64,000 nt of DNA from Ga0077555 sp963761475 (GCA_963761475.1 CAVXGT010000019.1:744001-808000), one strand, 5' to 3'. Counted from the stretch's first letter, positions 1 to 9,674 are shown. Notes: generated by a model not told the origin, from the sequence alone. Numbers and translations: made by a program.

Positions 1-1374
1 CGAGAGGCAAGATGGTCGGCGGCTCGAGCGCCATCAACGGGCTGGTCTGGGTGCGGGGGCAGAAGCTCGACTACGACACCTGGGCGCAGATGGGGGCGCG
101 CGGGTGGAGCTGGCAGGACGTGGCGCCGATCTTCACGCGGATCGAGGGATACGAGAAGGGCGGCAAGGACGGCCGGGGAACCGATGGTCCGCTGAAGATC
201 ACGGAGGTGCCGGATCAAAGCCCGCTCTACGACGCGCTGTTCAAGGCGGCGGAAGCAGCGGGCTACAAGATCAATCCGGACTACAACAGCGAGGATCAGG
301 AAGGCATCGTCAAGACGCAGGCCAGTATCTGGAACGGGCTGCGGCAGAGTGTGGCGAAGTGCTATCTGGAGCCGGCGCGCAAGCGACCGAACCTGACCGT
401 CGTGACCAACGCGCACACACGTCGCATCAAGCTCGACGGCAAGCGATGCACGGGCATCGTCTATGAAACGCATGGCAAGCAGGTCGAGGCCAATGCGCAC
501 CGGGACGTGATCTTGTGCGCAGGCGCGGTGGCGACGCCGCAACTGTTGGAGTTGTCGGGCATCGGCAATCCGGACGTGCTCAAACCGTTCGGCATCGATG
601 TGCAGCACGCGCTGCCGGCGGTGGGTGAAAATTTCCGCGACCATTTGAACGCGCGCATCATCTGGAAGGTCAATGAGAAGAGTGTGTCCTACAATCATCG
701 CGCACAGGGGCTCGGCGCGATCGGCCAGGGGTTGCGATACCTGACGTCACGCGGCGGCTTCATCAGCCTGCCGTCGGCACCGATGCTGGCCTTCCTGCGC
801 ACGCGCCAGGACATGGAGACGCCGGATGTACAAATGCACATCGTGCCGTACTCGATCAAGGATCCCAAGACGCGCAAGTTGCAGGATTTCCCGTCGATGA
901 CGATGTCCTGCTACCAGCTACGGCCGGAGAGTCTCGGGACCATCCATATCCGCTCGTCGGATCATCGCGACCAGCCGGCGATCCGCTTCAACTTCATGTC
1001 CGATCCGATTGATCAGCGGGCCATGGTTGACGGCTTCAAGATCGTGCGCTCGATCGTCGAGGCGTCGCCGATGGATGGCTTGCGGGGGCCGGAGTTCTCG
1101 CCGGGCAAGGATGTGAGCAGCGACGACGAGATCCTCGGATTGGATTCGCAACAACGCGCAGACCGCTTATCACCCGATTGGAACGTGCCGTATGGGGCCT
1201 GAAGGTCGCGGGACCGTTGTGGACGAGCGCTTGCGCGTGCATGGCATCACTGGGCTCAGGGTCGCCGATGCCTCGATCTTCCCAACGATGCCGTCCGGCA
1301 ATACCAACGCGCCCTGCATCATGGTCGGCGAGAAAGCCGCCGACCTGTTGAAGGCGGACGCCGTGGCAGCCTAG
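1..1374 (+). pseudogene. GMC-family oxidoreductase (choline dehydrogenase/alcohol oxidase type), 5'-truncated and frameshifted
   Basis: FAD-dependent oxidase or dehydrogenase of alcohols; the substrate cannot be read from sequence. The coding frame is already open at the window edge (RGKMVGGSSAING, GMC signature 1), so roughly the first 80 residues, including the FAD GxGxxG fold, lie outside. Signature 2 (GAVATPQLLELSGIG) is near residue 175. The first frame stops at 1202, but the conserved C-terminus (HPIGTCRMG, carrying the catalytic His, then FPTMPSGNTNAPCIMVGEKAAD) continues in another frame up to 1374. Removing one T at about 1140 turns GGATTGG into GGATGG and restores a continuous protein. 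The gene is therefore either a recent pseudogene or carries a sequencing insertion. Family identity is certain; the frameshift is directly visible. Confidence 0.88.
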
Positions 1375-1468
1375 GCGAGGCTGACACGGCCGGCGGCGCC
1401 ATGTCGTTCGGGCATGGCGCTGCTGCAAGCGACTATGACGGAAATTTCGCGGTTCGGCCGTGATGGGA

Positions 1469-2203
1469 TCAGTGAGTGTTCCACTCGGCCAGTCGCGCCA
1501 ACTCGTTGCGGTCCAGTATCGTGATAGTGCGCCCGGTGCCAACGGAGATCAAACCCGACACCGACAAGCGTTTGAGCATTCGGCTCACCGTTTCGATGGT
1601 CATGCCGAGGAATTCCGCCATTTCCGTGCGCGAGAGCGGAAGCTCCAATTCCAGGTTGGCAGGCTCGGGCATGCTGGGGCGGCGCTGGTCGGACAACTCG
1701 CACGGTTCGGCGCGCAGCTTGTCGAGGCACAGCATAAGTAGGCTTGCGACGCGCTCCTCTGCGGTTTTGTGCCCCAGAAGAAGCATCCAATCGCGGCTGG
1801 CGTCCAGTTCCTGGGTCATGCGCCGAACGAACAGTTCCTCGAGCCCCCGGTGCTCTCGCAACAGAGCCTCGAACCGATTGCGATCGAAATAGCAGAGCTC
1901 GATGTCGGTGGCGGCCTCGGTCAGCGGCGCGATGGAGCCCGCGAACGGCCGGCCGATGAAGTCGGAGGGGAAGTATAGGGCGACGACCTGGGTTCGCCCG
2001 TCAGAAAGCGAGATCGAGGCCTTGGCTACACCGGAAATGATGGTTGCCACGACAGTTGTGGCCTCCTCCTCAGCGAAGAGGGCGCGGCCGGCATAGACCC
2101 GCTTGCGATGGGACATGCGATTCAGCACATCGAGCGCGGAATGAGGCAATGCGCTGCACAGGGCCTTCGATCGGATTGCGCAGGTGCTGCAGGCGTTTCG
2201 CAT
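1469..2203 (-). CDS. FNR-type oxygen-responsive transcriptional regulator (Crp/Fnr family)
   Basis: 244-residue Crp/Fnr protein. Cysteines at 5, 8 and 16 (C-x2-C-x7-C) plus Cys104 are arranged as in the FnrN/FnrL proteins of alphaproteobacteria, in which four Cys bind an oxygen-labile [4Fe-4S] cluster. A cyclic-nucleotide-like beta roll spans about residues 30-130, followed by the dimer helix and a C-terminal HTH (about 190-213). The recognition helix reads ETVSRMLKRL, the E-x-x-S-R pattern that contacts TTGAT half sites. The gene is divergent from ctaD, and a perfect FNR box lies about 140 bp from both starts, so autoregulation and control of ctaD are likely (inference). A FixK-type protein without a cluster is less likely because all four Cys are present. 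Confidence 0.9.
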   Translation of the reverse strand: MRNACSTCAIRSKALCSALPHSALDVLNRMSHRKRVYAGRALFAEEEATTVVATIISGVAKASISLSDGRTQVVALYFPSDFIGRPFAGSIAPLTEAATDIELCYFDRNRFEALLREHRGLEELFVRRMTQELDASRDWMLLLGHKTAEERVASLLMLCLDKLRAEPCELSDQRRPSMPEPANLELELPLSRTEMAEFLGMTIETVSRMLKRLSVSGLISVGTGRTITILDRNELARLAEWNTH

Positions 2204-2340
2204 CGCAAATCTGCCCCGTGGTTGCGGAACTGGTTGGCATTTCTCTACGTCTTTGAGCCGCTTTCGGGGCGTGATCTCGCCAGGACCATTCGGCCCGGAG
2301 TTGCCCCCATTTTCAAAGCAGCAATCCGTCGCATGTGTGT

Positions 2341-2354
2341 TTGATTTCGATCAA
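2341..2354. promoter_or_regulatory. Perfect FNR/FixK box (anaerobox)
   Basis: TTGATTTCGATCAA, a perfect TTGAT-N4-ATCAA palindrome, sits in the 292-bp gap between the FNR-like gene (start 2203) and ctaD (start 2496). It is 138 bp from the first and 142 bp from the second start codon, so it could serve either or both promoters. The neighbouring regulator carries the E-x-x-S-R recognition helix expected to bind this site. Confidence 0.85.
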
Positions 2355-2495
2355 GCGCATGAGCCTAAGCGCGCTGGACGCTTGGTGGGCGGAGTCCATC
2401 CATGGCTGGTGGTCCAGGCGTGTGCGTCCGGCGGTGCCAGTGGTGTGGGCGGGTGTGTCCGCTTGTGATCGGAAACGAAACAATTGAGGCTAATC

Positions 2496-4148
2496 ATGGC
2501 CGCAGGCGCTGCTGCAGAGCACCATGACATTCCACACGGCTGGCGTCGCTGGCTCTTGTCGACCAACCACAAAGACATCGGCACGATGTACCTGATCTTT
2601 GCGATGATCGGGGGCATCGTCGGGGGGCTGCTGTCGGTTGGCATCCGGCTCGAGCTTAAAGAGCCGGGAATGCAGTACTTCGCGAACTCCCACATGTTCA
2701 ACGTCTTCACGACAGGGCACGGCCTGATCATGGTGTTCTTCATGATCATGCCGTCGCTGTTCGGTGGCTTCGGGAATTGGTTCGCGCCGTTGATGATCGG
2801 GGCGCCGGACATGGCGTTCCCGCGAATGAATAACGTTTCGTTCTGGCTGCTGCCGTCGGCTCTCTCGCTGCTGGTGATCTCGCTGTTCGTTGAAGGTTCC
2901 GGGCCGTGCAGTCTCGGCCTGTTCGGTGGGGCGGCAATGGACCTGACTGGTTGCGGGGCGGGCATCGGGTGGACGGCCTATGCGCCTCTATCGACGACCG
3001 GCCATCCCGGGCCAGCCGTGGACTTCGCGATCTTGGCGCTGCATGTCGCGGGTGCGTCGTCGATCCTGTCGTCGATCAACTTCATCACGACGATTTTCAA
3101 CATGCGCGCGCCGGGCATGACGTTGCACAAGATGCCGCTCTTCGTGTGGTCGATCCTGATCACAGCGTTCCTGCTGCTGCTGTCGCTGCCCGTGTTGGCC
3201 GGTGCCATTACGATGTTGCTCACTGATCGCAACTTCGGCACCACGTTCTTCACGGCCGCAGGTGGTGGCGATCCCATGCTGTTTCAGCACCTGTTCTGGT
3301 TCTTCGGTCATCCGGAAGTCTACATCATCATCCTGCCGGGCTTTGGTCTCGTTAGCCATGTGATCGCGACGTTCTCGAAGAAGCCTATTTTTGGCTACCT
3401 CGGGATGGCCTACGCCATGGTGGCGATCGGTGCCGTCGGCTTCATCGTGTGGGCGCACCACATGTATACAGCGGGCCTTTCCGTCAACGTGCAGGCCTAC
3501 TTCGTGTTCGCCACGATGGTGATTGCGGTGCCGACCGGCATCAAGATCTTCTCTTGGATTGCGACGATGTGGGGGGGATCGCTCCAATTCACTGTGCCGA
3601 TGCTGTTCGCTCTCGGCTTCGTGTTCCTGTTCACCGTCGGCGGCGTGACGGGTGTCATGCTTGCCAATGCCGGTGTCGATCGCGCATTGCATGACACCTA
3701 CTACGTGGTGGCGCATTTCCATTACACGATGTCGCTTGGGGCGCTCTTCACTCTTTTTGCCGGCTGGTACTACTGGTTCCCAAAGATGTCCGGATACATG
3801 TACTCGGAGTTCTGGGGCAAAGCTCACTTCTGGTTGATGTTTTTGGGCGTCAATCTGACGTTCTTTCCGCAGCACTTCCTCGGACTTGCCGGCATGCCGC
3901 GGCGGTATGTCGATTATCCCGACGCGTTCCAATTCTGGAACTGGGTGTCGTCTTACGGCTCGCTACTGTCGTCGCTCGGCACGGTGGTATTCTTCGTTGG
4001 CCTGATTGCTGCGTTCGTCCGCAAGCAGCCTGCACCCGCCAATCCTTGGGGTGAGGGTGCCACAACGCTCGAATGGACGCTGTCGTCGCCACCGCCGTTT
4101 CACTGTTTCGAAACACTGCCGCGGATCGGCAATGAGCAGCATCACTGA
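2496..4148 (+). CDS. ctaD: Cytochrome c oxidase subunit I, aa3-type haem-copper oxidase
   Basis: Catalytic subunit (550 aa, about 12 membrane segments) that reduces O2 and pumps protons in the inner membrane. Visible A1-type signatures: WFFGHPEVY (CuB His, proton-channel Glu and cross-linked Tyr), WAHHMYTAG (CuB His pair), HDTYYVVAHFHY (haem a3 and haem a His), APDMAFPRMNN (D-channel) and TGIKIFSWIATMWGG (K-channel Lys). ATG at 2496 is chosen over the in-frame TTG at 2484 because GAGG lies 6 nt upstream. The stop overlaps the next gene. Oddly, subunits II and III and the assembly genes are absent nearby. The promoter region holds a perfect FNR box, so low-oxygen regulation is inferred. Confidence 0.95.
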   Translation: MAAGAAAEHHDIPHGWRRWLLSTNHKDIGTMYLIFAMIGGIVGGLLSVGIRLELKEPGMQYFANSHMFNVFTTGHGLIMVFFMIMPSLFGGFGNWFAPLMIGAPDMAFPRMNNVSFWLLPSALSLLVISLFVEGSGPCSLGLFGGAAMDLTGCGAGIGWTAYAPLSTTGHPGPAVDFAILALHVAGASSILSSINFITTIFNMRAPGMTLHKMPLFVWSILITAFLLLLSLPVLAGAITMLLTDRNFGTTFFTAAGGGDPMLFQHLFWFFGHPEVYIIILPGFGLVSHVIATFSKKPIFGYLGMAYAMVAIGAVGFIVWAHHMYTAGLSVNVQAYFVFATMVIAVPTGIKIFSWIATMWGGSLQFTVPMLFALGFVFLFTVGGVTGVMLANAGVDRALHDTYYVVAHFHYTMSLGALFTLFAGWYYWFPKMSGYMYSEFWGKAHFWLMFLGVNLTFFPQHFLGLAGMPRRYVDYPDAFQFWNWVSSYGSLLSSLGTVVFFVGLIAAFVRKQPAPANPWGEGATTLEWTLSSPPPFHCFETLPRIGNEQHH

Positions 4149-4656
4149 AACGCAGGCGTTCCGGCGGTCCGATGTCGGACCTGCGGACGCCATCCAGCGC
4201 TTTGAAATCTGGCCGCACCGCTCGCTTGGGGCCAGGGGCATATGCCATGTACTCGCTGCTGTCGCGGCGGGAGGCGTCTACATCGTCACCTGGAGCCCGG
4301 CAGCGGTGTTTTGGCCCTTGGCTGTCGGGGTCGCGGTTACGTTGATCGCCGTGACGCTTGCGTTCTGGTGCAATCACCAGGCCGCGCGTCAGTCGGAGAT
4401 CGTTGAGATCGGGCCTGACGTCGTGCGGATATCGAGAACCGATCGCCGGGGTCCACGCGATGGCTGTGTGGAGTTCAACACAAGCTGGGTGAGGCTCATC
4501 GTCAGCGATGATCGCTACGTGGCGAACCGGCTGACGTTCATGCAGAGCGGTCGGTCGTGTTCGATCGGGGCACATCTGTCGCCTGCCGAGCGCTGCGCGT
4601 TGGCGCGGGAAATCGGGGATTGCCTGGTGCGCTTGCGGGGTGCAGCGACGAACTGA
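4132..4656 (+). CDS. DUF2244 family membrane protein
   Basis: 174-residue protein whose ATG overlaps the end of ctaD by 17 nt, implying translational coupling. Two hydrophobic segments lie close together (about residues 35-55 and 58-80: HVLAAVAAGGVYIV and FWPLAVGVAVTLIAVTLAFW). A soluble C-terminal half follows, containing WVRLIV and a final helix. This two-helix hairpin plus C-terminal domain fits DUF2244, a family frequently placed beside cytochrome oxidase genes in alphaproteobacteria; its function is unknown. A role in assembly or stability of the oxidase is inferred from the overlap only. Confidence 0.8.
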   Translation: MSSITETQAFRRSDVGPADAIQRFEIWPHRSLGARGICHVLAAVAAGGVYIVTWSPAAVFWPLAVGVAVTLIAVTLAFWCNHQAARQSEIVEIGPDVVRISRTDRRGPRDGCVEFNTSWVRLIVSDDRYVANRLTFMQSGRSCSIGAHLSPAERCALAREIGDCLVRLRGAATN

Positions 4657-4781
4657 CGGGGCTTGCGACTTCGCTTCGCACGACATCGCCGGGGCGATGC
4701 GGGCTCGCGAATTCTTGACTGACGCTCGGCTCGATCATCGACCGGTGTTGCCGTCTTCGTTGATCGGGCTCCGTCGCCGTC

Positions 4782-5438
4782 TCACGCTAGCTCGTAGCGA
4801 TCGCGCCAGGCGGGGGAGACGTAGTTGATGATGATCGATTTGCGGACGCCCGGTATCGGGCGGGGCGTGAAGCCGTGCCAAGTGTCGCGGCCGGGAATGA
4901 AGACCAGGCCCTTGTTGCGTTCATAAGGGGCAGATGCAACGAGGCGATGCTCGGGGCTGGCGTCGTAGATGTCGGTGCCGGCATTGCGCAACTCGGGCTC
5001 ATCGGACAGATAGACCAGCATGGTAAAGAGCTTGACGGAAATGTCGACGTGAGGTTCCAGCCAGAATCCGTCGATGTCCTGGCAGTACTCGACGCGAAGC
5101 TGGCCTTCGGACAAGTCGGCGCCAGTCTCGCGCTGGATTGATGACGTTACGAGGGGATGCTTGAAGGCCTCCACCACTGCGCGGCAGACCGGAAAGCGCT
5201 TCTGGTTCTCCTTGCTGAAGTAGACGCGGGTCGAATTGTTGGCCTCGCGACGTCCGTCGAATTGCGCACCAGAGGGCGGGGCGAACGGCAGGGCGGCGAT
5301 TGCGTCGACGATTGGTGACGGCAGCGCGTGATCGAGCAGCCAGTAGCGGAAGGGTGCGTGTTGGCGCTGTGCGTGCTCAAGGCAGGCGAGAAAGCACCGA
5401 GCGACGGCGTTCGGATGTGTGAGCGTGGTCGTGTCCAT
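4782..5438 (-). CDS. 2-oxoglutarate/Fe(II)-dependent oxygenase family protein (second of a tandem pair)
   Basis: 218 residues with the double-stranded beta-helix ligand set: H-x-D in LEPHVDISVKLF, distal His in DTWHGF, and an Arg after it (GVRKSIIINYV) that would bind the 2-oxoglutarate carboxylate. A TMLVYLSDE strand follows the H-x-D, as in the prolyl-4-hydroxylase-like superfamily. The substrate is unknown. It lies 18 bp downstream of a second oxygenase of the same superfamily (5457-6074) with a similar H-x-D...WHG...R layout, so the two probably form an operon and arose by ancient duplication (inference). No signal peptide is seen, so it is probably cytoplasmic. Confidence 0.78.
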   Translation of the reverse strand: MDTTTLTHPNAVARCFLACLEHAQRQHAPFRYWLLDHALPSPIVDAIAALPFAPPSGAQFDGRREANNSTRVYFSKENQKRFPVCRAVVEAFKHPLVTSSIQRETGADLSEGQLRVEYCQDIDGFWLEPHVDISVKLFTMLVYLSDEPELRNAGTDIYDASPEHRLVASAPYERNKGLVFIPGRDTWHGFTPRPIPGVRKSIIINYVSPAWRDRYELA

Positions 5439-5456
5439 GGGGCTGGACCTCGTGTT

Positions 5457-6074
5457 TCATCGAAAGGGATTGAGGCGCTTGATGCCGGCTGATACGCGGT
5501 GACGCAGCACATTCTTTGCCAGGGCTGCTTCGGATCTCACCCAATTGAACATGACGTAGCGGCGGGGGCCTTCGAATGGCATATGGCCGTGCCAGGAGTT
5601 GTCTGAGCGCCGAAAGGCAACAAGGGTGCCGCCGTCGGGCGGGATTTCGGTGATGTAATCCTCGATGTCGCGGCCATTGCGCAGCAACCTCAAGCGGCCG
5701 CTGCCCTCGGCCCAGGGTTCGTTCAGATACAGGAGGCAAGTGACGACCTTGTCCTCGGAATCGGTGTGGATGCGGCCGTCACGGCGGTGACACATGCCGC
5801 GCACGGTGATCATGAGCGGAAGGCCCGAGAGGTCGACGCCGAGCTTGTTGCCGACAACCGTCTCGAGATCGGCGCTTTTGATGTCGTCGATGAGGTTCTG
5901 GAAAGCTTTGCCTGCGGAGAGTTCCTCGAGCGGGAAGACGCCGCTCTGGGTGATCTGCGGGAAATCGCGCGTGACGGCTGCGAGGGTGCCGGCGTCGAGC
6001 ACATTGTCGGCCAGGAAATAGCTGAACGGCTTGGTCGAAACCTGTGCTTGGCGGACATTTTCGAGGTTCAGCAT
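5457..6074 (-). CDS. 2-oxoglutarate/Fe(II)-dependent oxygenase family protein (first of a tandem pair)
   Basis: About 206 residues. Iron ligands are visible as H-x-D in RIHTDSEDKVVTCLLYLNE and the distal His in NSWHGH, with the 2-oxoglutarate Arg pair in GPRRYVMFNW. A longer frame reaches 6197, but the ATG at 6074 (or 6077) is preferred because an AGGGGG ribosome-binding sequence sits directly upstream and the extra N-terminus is not conserved-looking. It is the upstream member of the pair with 4782-5438. The substrate is not predictable. The divergent neighbour is the tct transporter, about 490 bp away. Confidence 0.78.
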   Translation of the reverse strand: MLNLENVRQAQVSTKPFSYFLADNVLDAGTLAAVTRDFPQITQSGVFPLEELSAGKAFQNLIDDIKSADLETVVGNKLGVDLSGLPLMITVRGMCHRRDGRIHTDSEDKVVTCLLYLNEPWAEGSGRLRLLRNGRDIEDYITEIPPDGGTLVAFRRSDNSWHGHMPFEGPRRYVMFNWVRSEAALAKNVLRHRVSAGIKRLNPFR

Positions 6075-6563
6075 CATCGTCCCCCTGGTTGCCTCGGTGT
6101 TGCCGATGGCGACGATCGAAGCTGCTTCGCGAATCGCTTCAATCTTGGTGGCAGTGTCGTCGCGATGGGGGCCTGGCTGTTGATCTAGCTCAAGCAAGCC
6201 TGCTGCAGGAGCGGTGGACGAGGGTTAATGCGACGATGTGATGCCAGTTGCTATCGGACGGGACGGCGCCGGCCATGTCGCTTTGCGCCGTTGCTTGGAA
6301 TAAATTTGTAGTTCTGGCCCGTTTTTGAATGATGTTTTTCTTCTCCAGGGGACCGAAGGTGCCCCGCGCCGCTGGGCACGATGCCGGTGGTCTGTCCTTG
6401 GCGGAGCGCGGTGGCGCCGACGTTGTCATATTGCAACGATAAGCTCTTGCGGAACACTGCGCCGCATCACAATAATGGGTTTGATAGTTGGCGATCTGAC
6501 CGGCGGGCAAGATCCGTCGTCTACGCCCTTGGAAGCTACGGGCGTCATCTGGAGATCGCTAAC
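6075..6563. other. Intergenic region between divergent oxygenase pair and tct operon
   Basis: 489 bp with no convincing gene. It should hold both divergent promoters. The stretch around 6295-6350 is noticeably AT-richer than its surroundings (AATAAATTTGTAG and TTTTTGAATGATGTTTTTC), as expected for promoter DNA, but no specific sigma or operator site can be assigned with confidence. Confidence 0.4.
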
Positions 6564-7022
6564 GTGCAACGCGGCTGGATTGTGGCGAGCATCTGTTTCC
6601 TCGCGCTGTTTGCTTTCGCCATCTATCTGTCGATGAAACTACCGCTCATCGATGCGCTCGGACCTGGTCCGGGCTTCTTCCCAATCTGGCTCGGTGGCCT
6701 CGGCGCACTGCTCAGCGTCTGGCTGATCGTCGAGACCGTTCGCGTGCCTATCGAAGGGGGCGAGGAGAGCCTCATTCCCGATCGGCCTGCCATGTTCCGG
6801 ATCTTGGCGGTGATTGTTCTGCTCGCCTTAGCGGCCGCGCTGCTGGATACGCTCGGCTGGCGGCTGACGGCGCTGCTGGTGACCGGCCTCTTGCTGCCTG
6901 CGCTCGGTGCGAGATCACCGCTGGTGATCGTGCCATTCGTGCTCGGAGCAAGCTTCGGTGTGTTCCACGTCTTCTACCACTGGCTGAAAGTCCCATTGCC
7001 AATCGGCATGTTGGGCATCTGA
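6564..7022 (+). CDS. tctB: Tripartite tricarboxylate transporter, small membrane subunit TctB
   Basis: About 152 residues with four hydrophobic segments: an N-terminal helix (WIVASICFLALFAFAIYLS), a conserved GPGPGFFPIWLGGLGALLS motif typical of TctB, then two more helices. The GTG at 6564 is chosen because GGAG lies 9 nt upstream and the protein then has the usual TctB length; the longer frame from 6381 has an unrelated extension. TctB is the small subunit of a secondary transporter that needs a periplasmic binding protein. It is followed 15 bp later by tctA and then tctC. The transported carboxylate is unknown. Confidence 0.85.
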   Translation: MQRGWIVASICFLALFAFAIYLSMKLPLIDALGPGPGFFPIWLGGLGALLSVWLIVETVRVPIEGGEESLIPDRPAMFRILAVIVLLALAAALLDTLGWRLTALLVTGLLLPALGARSPLVIVPFVLGASFGVFHVFYHWLKVPLPIGMLGI

Positions 7023-7037
7023 GGATCGCAACCCGAC

Positions 7038-8535
7038 ATGGACACGCTCAACCATCTCTTGGCTGGCCTAGAGGCAGCCATGAGCCTCCAGAATCTCGCT
7101 TTTGCCCTTGCCGGTTGCGTACTTGGAACGCTGGTCGGCGTGCTGCCCGGTGTTGGTCCGGCTGCCGGTACGGCCATCCTGATACCGCTGACCTTCAATC
7201 TGGATCCAGCCGGCGCCATTATCATGCTGTCGGCCATCTATTATGGGGCCATGTATGGCGGTACCATCACATCCGTGCTGTTGAACGTGCCGGGGGAGGC
7301 TGCCTCGGTCATCACCTGTATCGACGGCTATCAGATGGCCCGGCAAGGTCGGGGGGGCGCTGCACTCGGGATCGCGGCTATCGGCTCCTTCGTCGGCGGC
7401 ACGGTGGCAGTCATCGCGCTGGTGGTCGTTGCGGCCCCACTTGCTGCGCTTGCCCTGAAATTTGGGCCGCCCGAATTCTTTGCCCTGATGCTTTTCGGTC
7501 TTTGCTTGGTGACGGGCCTTGCCGGCCGCTCGCTGATCGCCGGTGTGCTGATGACGTCGGCAGGGCTCCTGATCTCGCTGATTGGTATCGATCCTGTGCG
7601 CGGCGCACCGCGTTTCACATTTGGGATCCCCGAACTCTATGACGGTCTCGGCTTCATCCCGGTCGTGATGGGGCTGTTCGGCATCGGCGAGATCCTGGCG
7701 ACCGCGGAGAAGCCCTATTCCGAGGTGATCAAGACCAATCTCAAGAACATCCTGCCGAGCCGCGAGGAATGGCGGTCCTCGGTTGGCGCGATTGCACGCG
7801 GCACGGGGTTGGGCTTCTTCCTCGGGCTCATTCCGGGTGTGGGCTCGATCATCCCGACGTTCATGTCCTACATCCTCGAAAAGCGCGTGTCCAAGACGCC
7901 GGAACGCTTTGGCAACGGCGCCATCGAGGGCGTTGCCGGACCCGAGACGGCGAACAATGCCTATGCCAATGCCGCCATGGTGCCGCTGCTGACACTCGGT
8001 ATTCCGTCCTCGCCAACGATCGCCGTGTTGATGGGCGCCTTCATCATCAACGGCCTCACGCCTGGGCCGTTCCTGTTCACCGAGAAGCCGCTTCTGGTGT
8101 GGACCATCATCGCGTCGTTCTTCATCGGCAACGTCATGCTGCTGATCTTGAACCTGCCTTTGGTGGGCCTTTGGGCCAAAATCCTCGAAGTGCCCTTCCA
8201 GTATGTCTGCGTCGGCACCTTGATGTTCTGCCTGATTGGCGCCTATTCCATCAATCAGAGCGTGTTCGACATCTGGGTGATGCTGGGCTTCGGCGTCATC
8301 GGCTACCTGCTGAGAAAGCTCGACATGCCGCTGGCGCCGGCTGTGCTGGGGCTCATTCTCGGGCCTCAACTCGAAAAATCGCTGCGGACGTCGCTCGAGA
8401 TGTCGGCGGGCGACTTCTCGATCTTCCTCACGCGTCCGATTACACTGACGCTGCTGGTCGCTGAGCGTCATCGTTCTGGCCGTGTTTGCGCTCAATCTGG
8501 CACCGAAACAAATTCGGGAGGCATCGGACGAGTAG
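7038..8535 (+). CDS. tctA: Tripartite tricarboxylate transporter, large membrane subunit TctA (3' end frameshifted)
   Basis: Large polytopic permease of the tct system. Clear TctA signatures: GTLVGVLPGVGPAAGTA near the N-terminus, YYGAMYGGTITSVLLNVPGE, and the second repeat GFFLGLIPGVGSIIPTF. The in-frame reading runs to 8618 with an unlikely hydrophilic tail that enters tctC. Dropping one G near 8460 gives the expected hydrophobic last helix (LSVIVLAVFALNLAPKQIR) and a stop at 8535, about 499 residues, the normal length. The frameshift affects only the last 25 residues and could be a sequencing insertion. Function: substrate/cation symport in the inner membrane with TctB and TctC. Confidence 0.88.
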
Positions 8536-8611
8536 ATACTTCTGGCAAGGCAACCACGAACTTTCACCAGGCAACCACCAACCGGTTACCCGACGGAGGA
8601 GAAAACCTGAA

Positions 8612-9584
8612 ATGCTGAAAACTTTGATTGCGGCCACTGCAGGCTTGGCCATCGCTGCCACGTCCGCGCTAGCCCAGAGCTATCCGACCAAGCCGGTCCA
8701 ACTCATGGTCGCTTATCCCCCCGGAGGCTCGACCGACATTGGCGCACGGATCGTTGCCTCCATCGCCGAGAAGGCGATTGGCCAGCCGATCGTGGTCATC
8801 AACAAGGGCGGCGCTGGCGGCCAGGTCGGCTGGACAGAGCTGACCCGGCAGAAGCCTGATGGCTACTACATCGGCTACGTGAACCTGCCCGCGACCAACA
8901 CTGTGATCCTCGATCCGTCACGCCAGGCGATCTTCAACGAGAAGAGCTTCACGCCGATCATCAATCAGGTTCTCGATCCGGGCCTGGTCTGGGTCAAGGC
9001 AGACAGCCCCTACAAGACGCTCAAGGACGTCATCGACGACGTCAAGAAGCGGCCGGGCGTGGTGCGTGGCGCTACAACGGGCATCCTTTCGGATGACCAT
9101 CTTGCGATCCTGATGCTCGAGGAGGCTGTACCTGGTCTCAGCTTCCGCCTGGTACATCTCGTCGGCGGTGCTGCCATGCTGAAAGAGACGCTCGGCGGTA
9201 ACGTCGATGTCGCCTTCGACAACGTCGGCTCGGTGCTGAAGCAGGTGCAGGCGGGAACCGTCCGTGCGCTCGCCGTTATGGATGATGTCCGCTCGAAGTT
9301 CCTGCCGGATGTGCCGACGACGAAGGAGCTCGGCTATCCGACGGTCATCTCGTCATCGACACGCGGCATTGCTGGTCCTGCCGGCATGAAGCCCGACGTG
9401 GTCAAGAAGCTGCAGGATGAGCTTGTCCAAGGCGATGGCGGATCCCGAGCACATCAAGAAGATGGAGGACGTGGGCCTCGCTGTGAAGGTGATGGTCGGC
9501 GACGAGTACGCCAAATACTTCAACGATCTCCACGCCAAGTCGAAGAAGCTCGTCGACTGGGCCAAGAGCCGTCCGCAGAAGTAA
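8612..9584 (+). pseudogene. tctC: Tripartite tricarboxylate transporter solute-binding protein TctC (Bug family), frameshifted
   Basis: Periplasmic receptor of the tct system. ATG at 8612 follows GGAGGAG by 10 nt. Signal peptide: MLKTLIAATAGLAIAATSALAQ. The Bug fold starts with YPTKPVQLMVAYPPGGSTD, the loop that cradles the carboxylate, and continues normally to KKLQDELV at about residue 272. One extra C at 9427/9428 (GTCCAAG instead of GTCAAG) then throws the frame off. In the alternative frame the expected C-terminus follows (KAMADPEHIKKMEDVGL to WAKSRPQK) with a stop at 9584, giving about 323 residues, normal for the family. A terminator follows 53 bp downstream. Either a recent pseudogene or a sequencing insertion. 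Confidence 0.86.
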
Positions 9585-9637
9585 GTCCGAGGCGGGCTGC
9601 GCGGCCTGCTGGCTGGAAAGCCCGATCAAACCGGCGT

Positions 9638-9674
9638 AAGGGCGGAGACGAAAACGTCTCCGCCCTTATTTTTT
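9638..9674 (+). terminator. Rho-independent terminator of the tct operon
   Basis: Perfect 13-bp stem (AAGGGCGGAGACG paired with CGTCTCCGCCCTT) with an AAAA loop, immediately followed by ATTTTTTT. It closes the tctBAC operon. Confidence 0.95.

Noticed and set aside
7068..8567. 499-codon minus-strand frame opposite tctA
   Set aside because: His/Arg/Asp-rich low-complexity translation, antisense shadow of a membrane protein gene.
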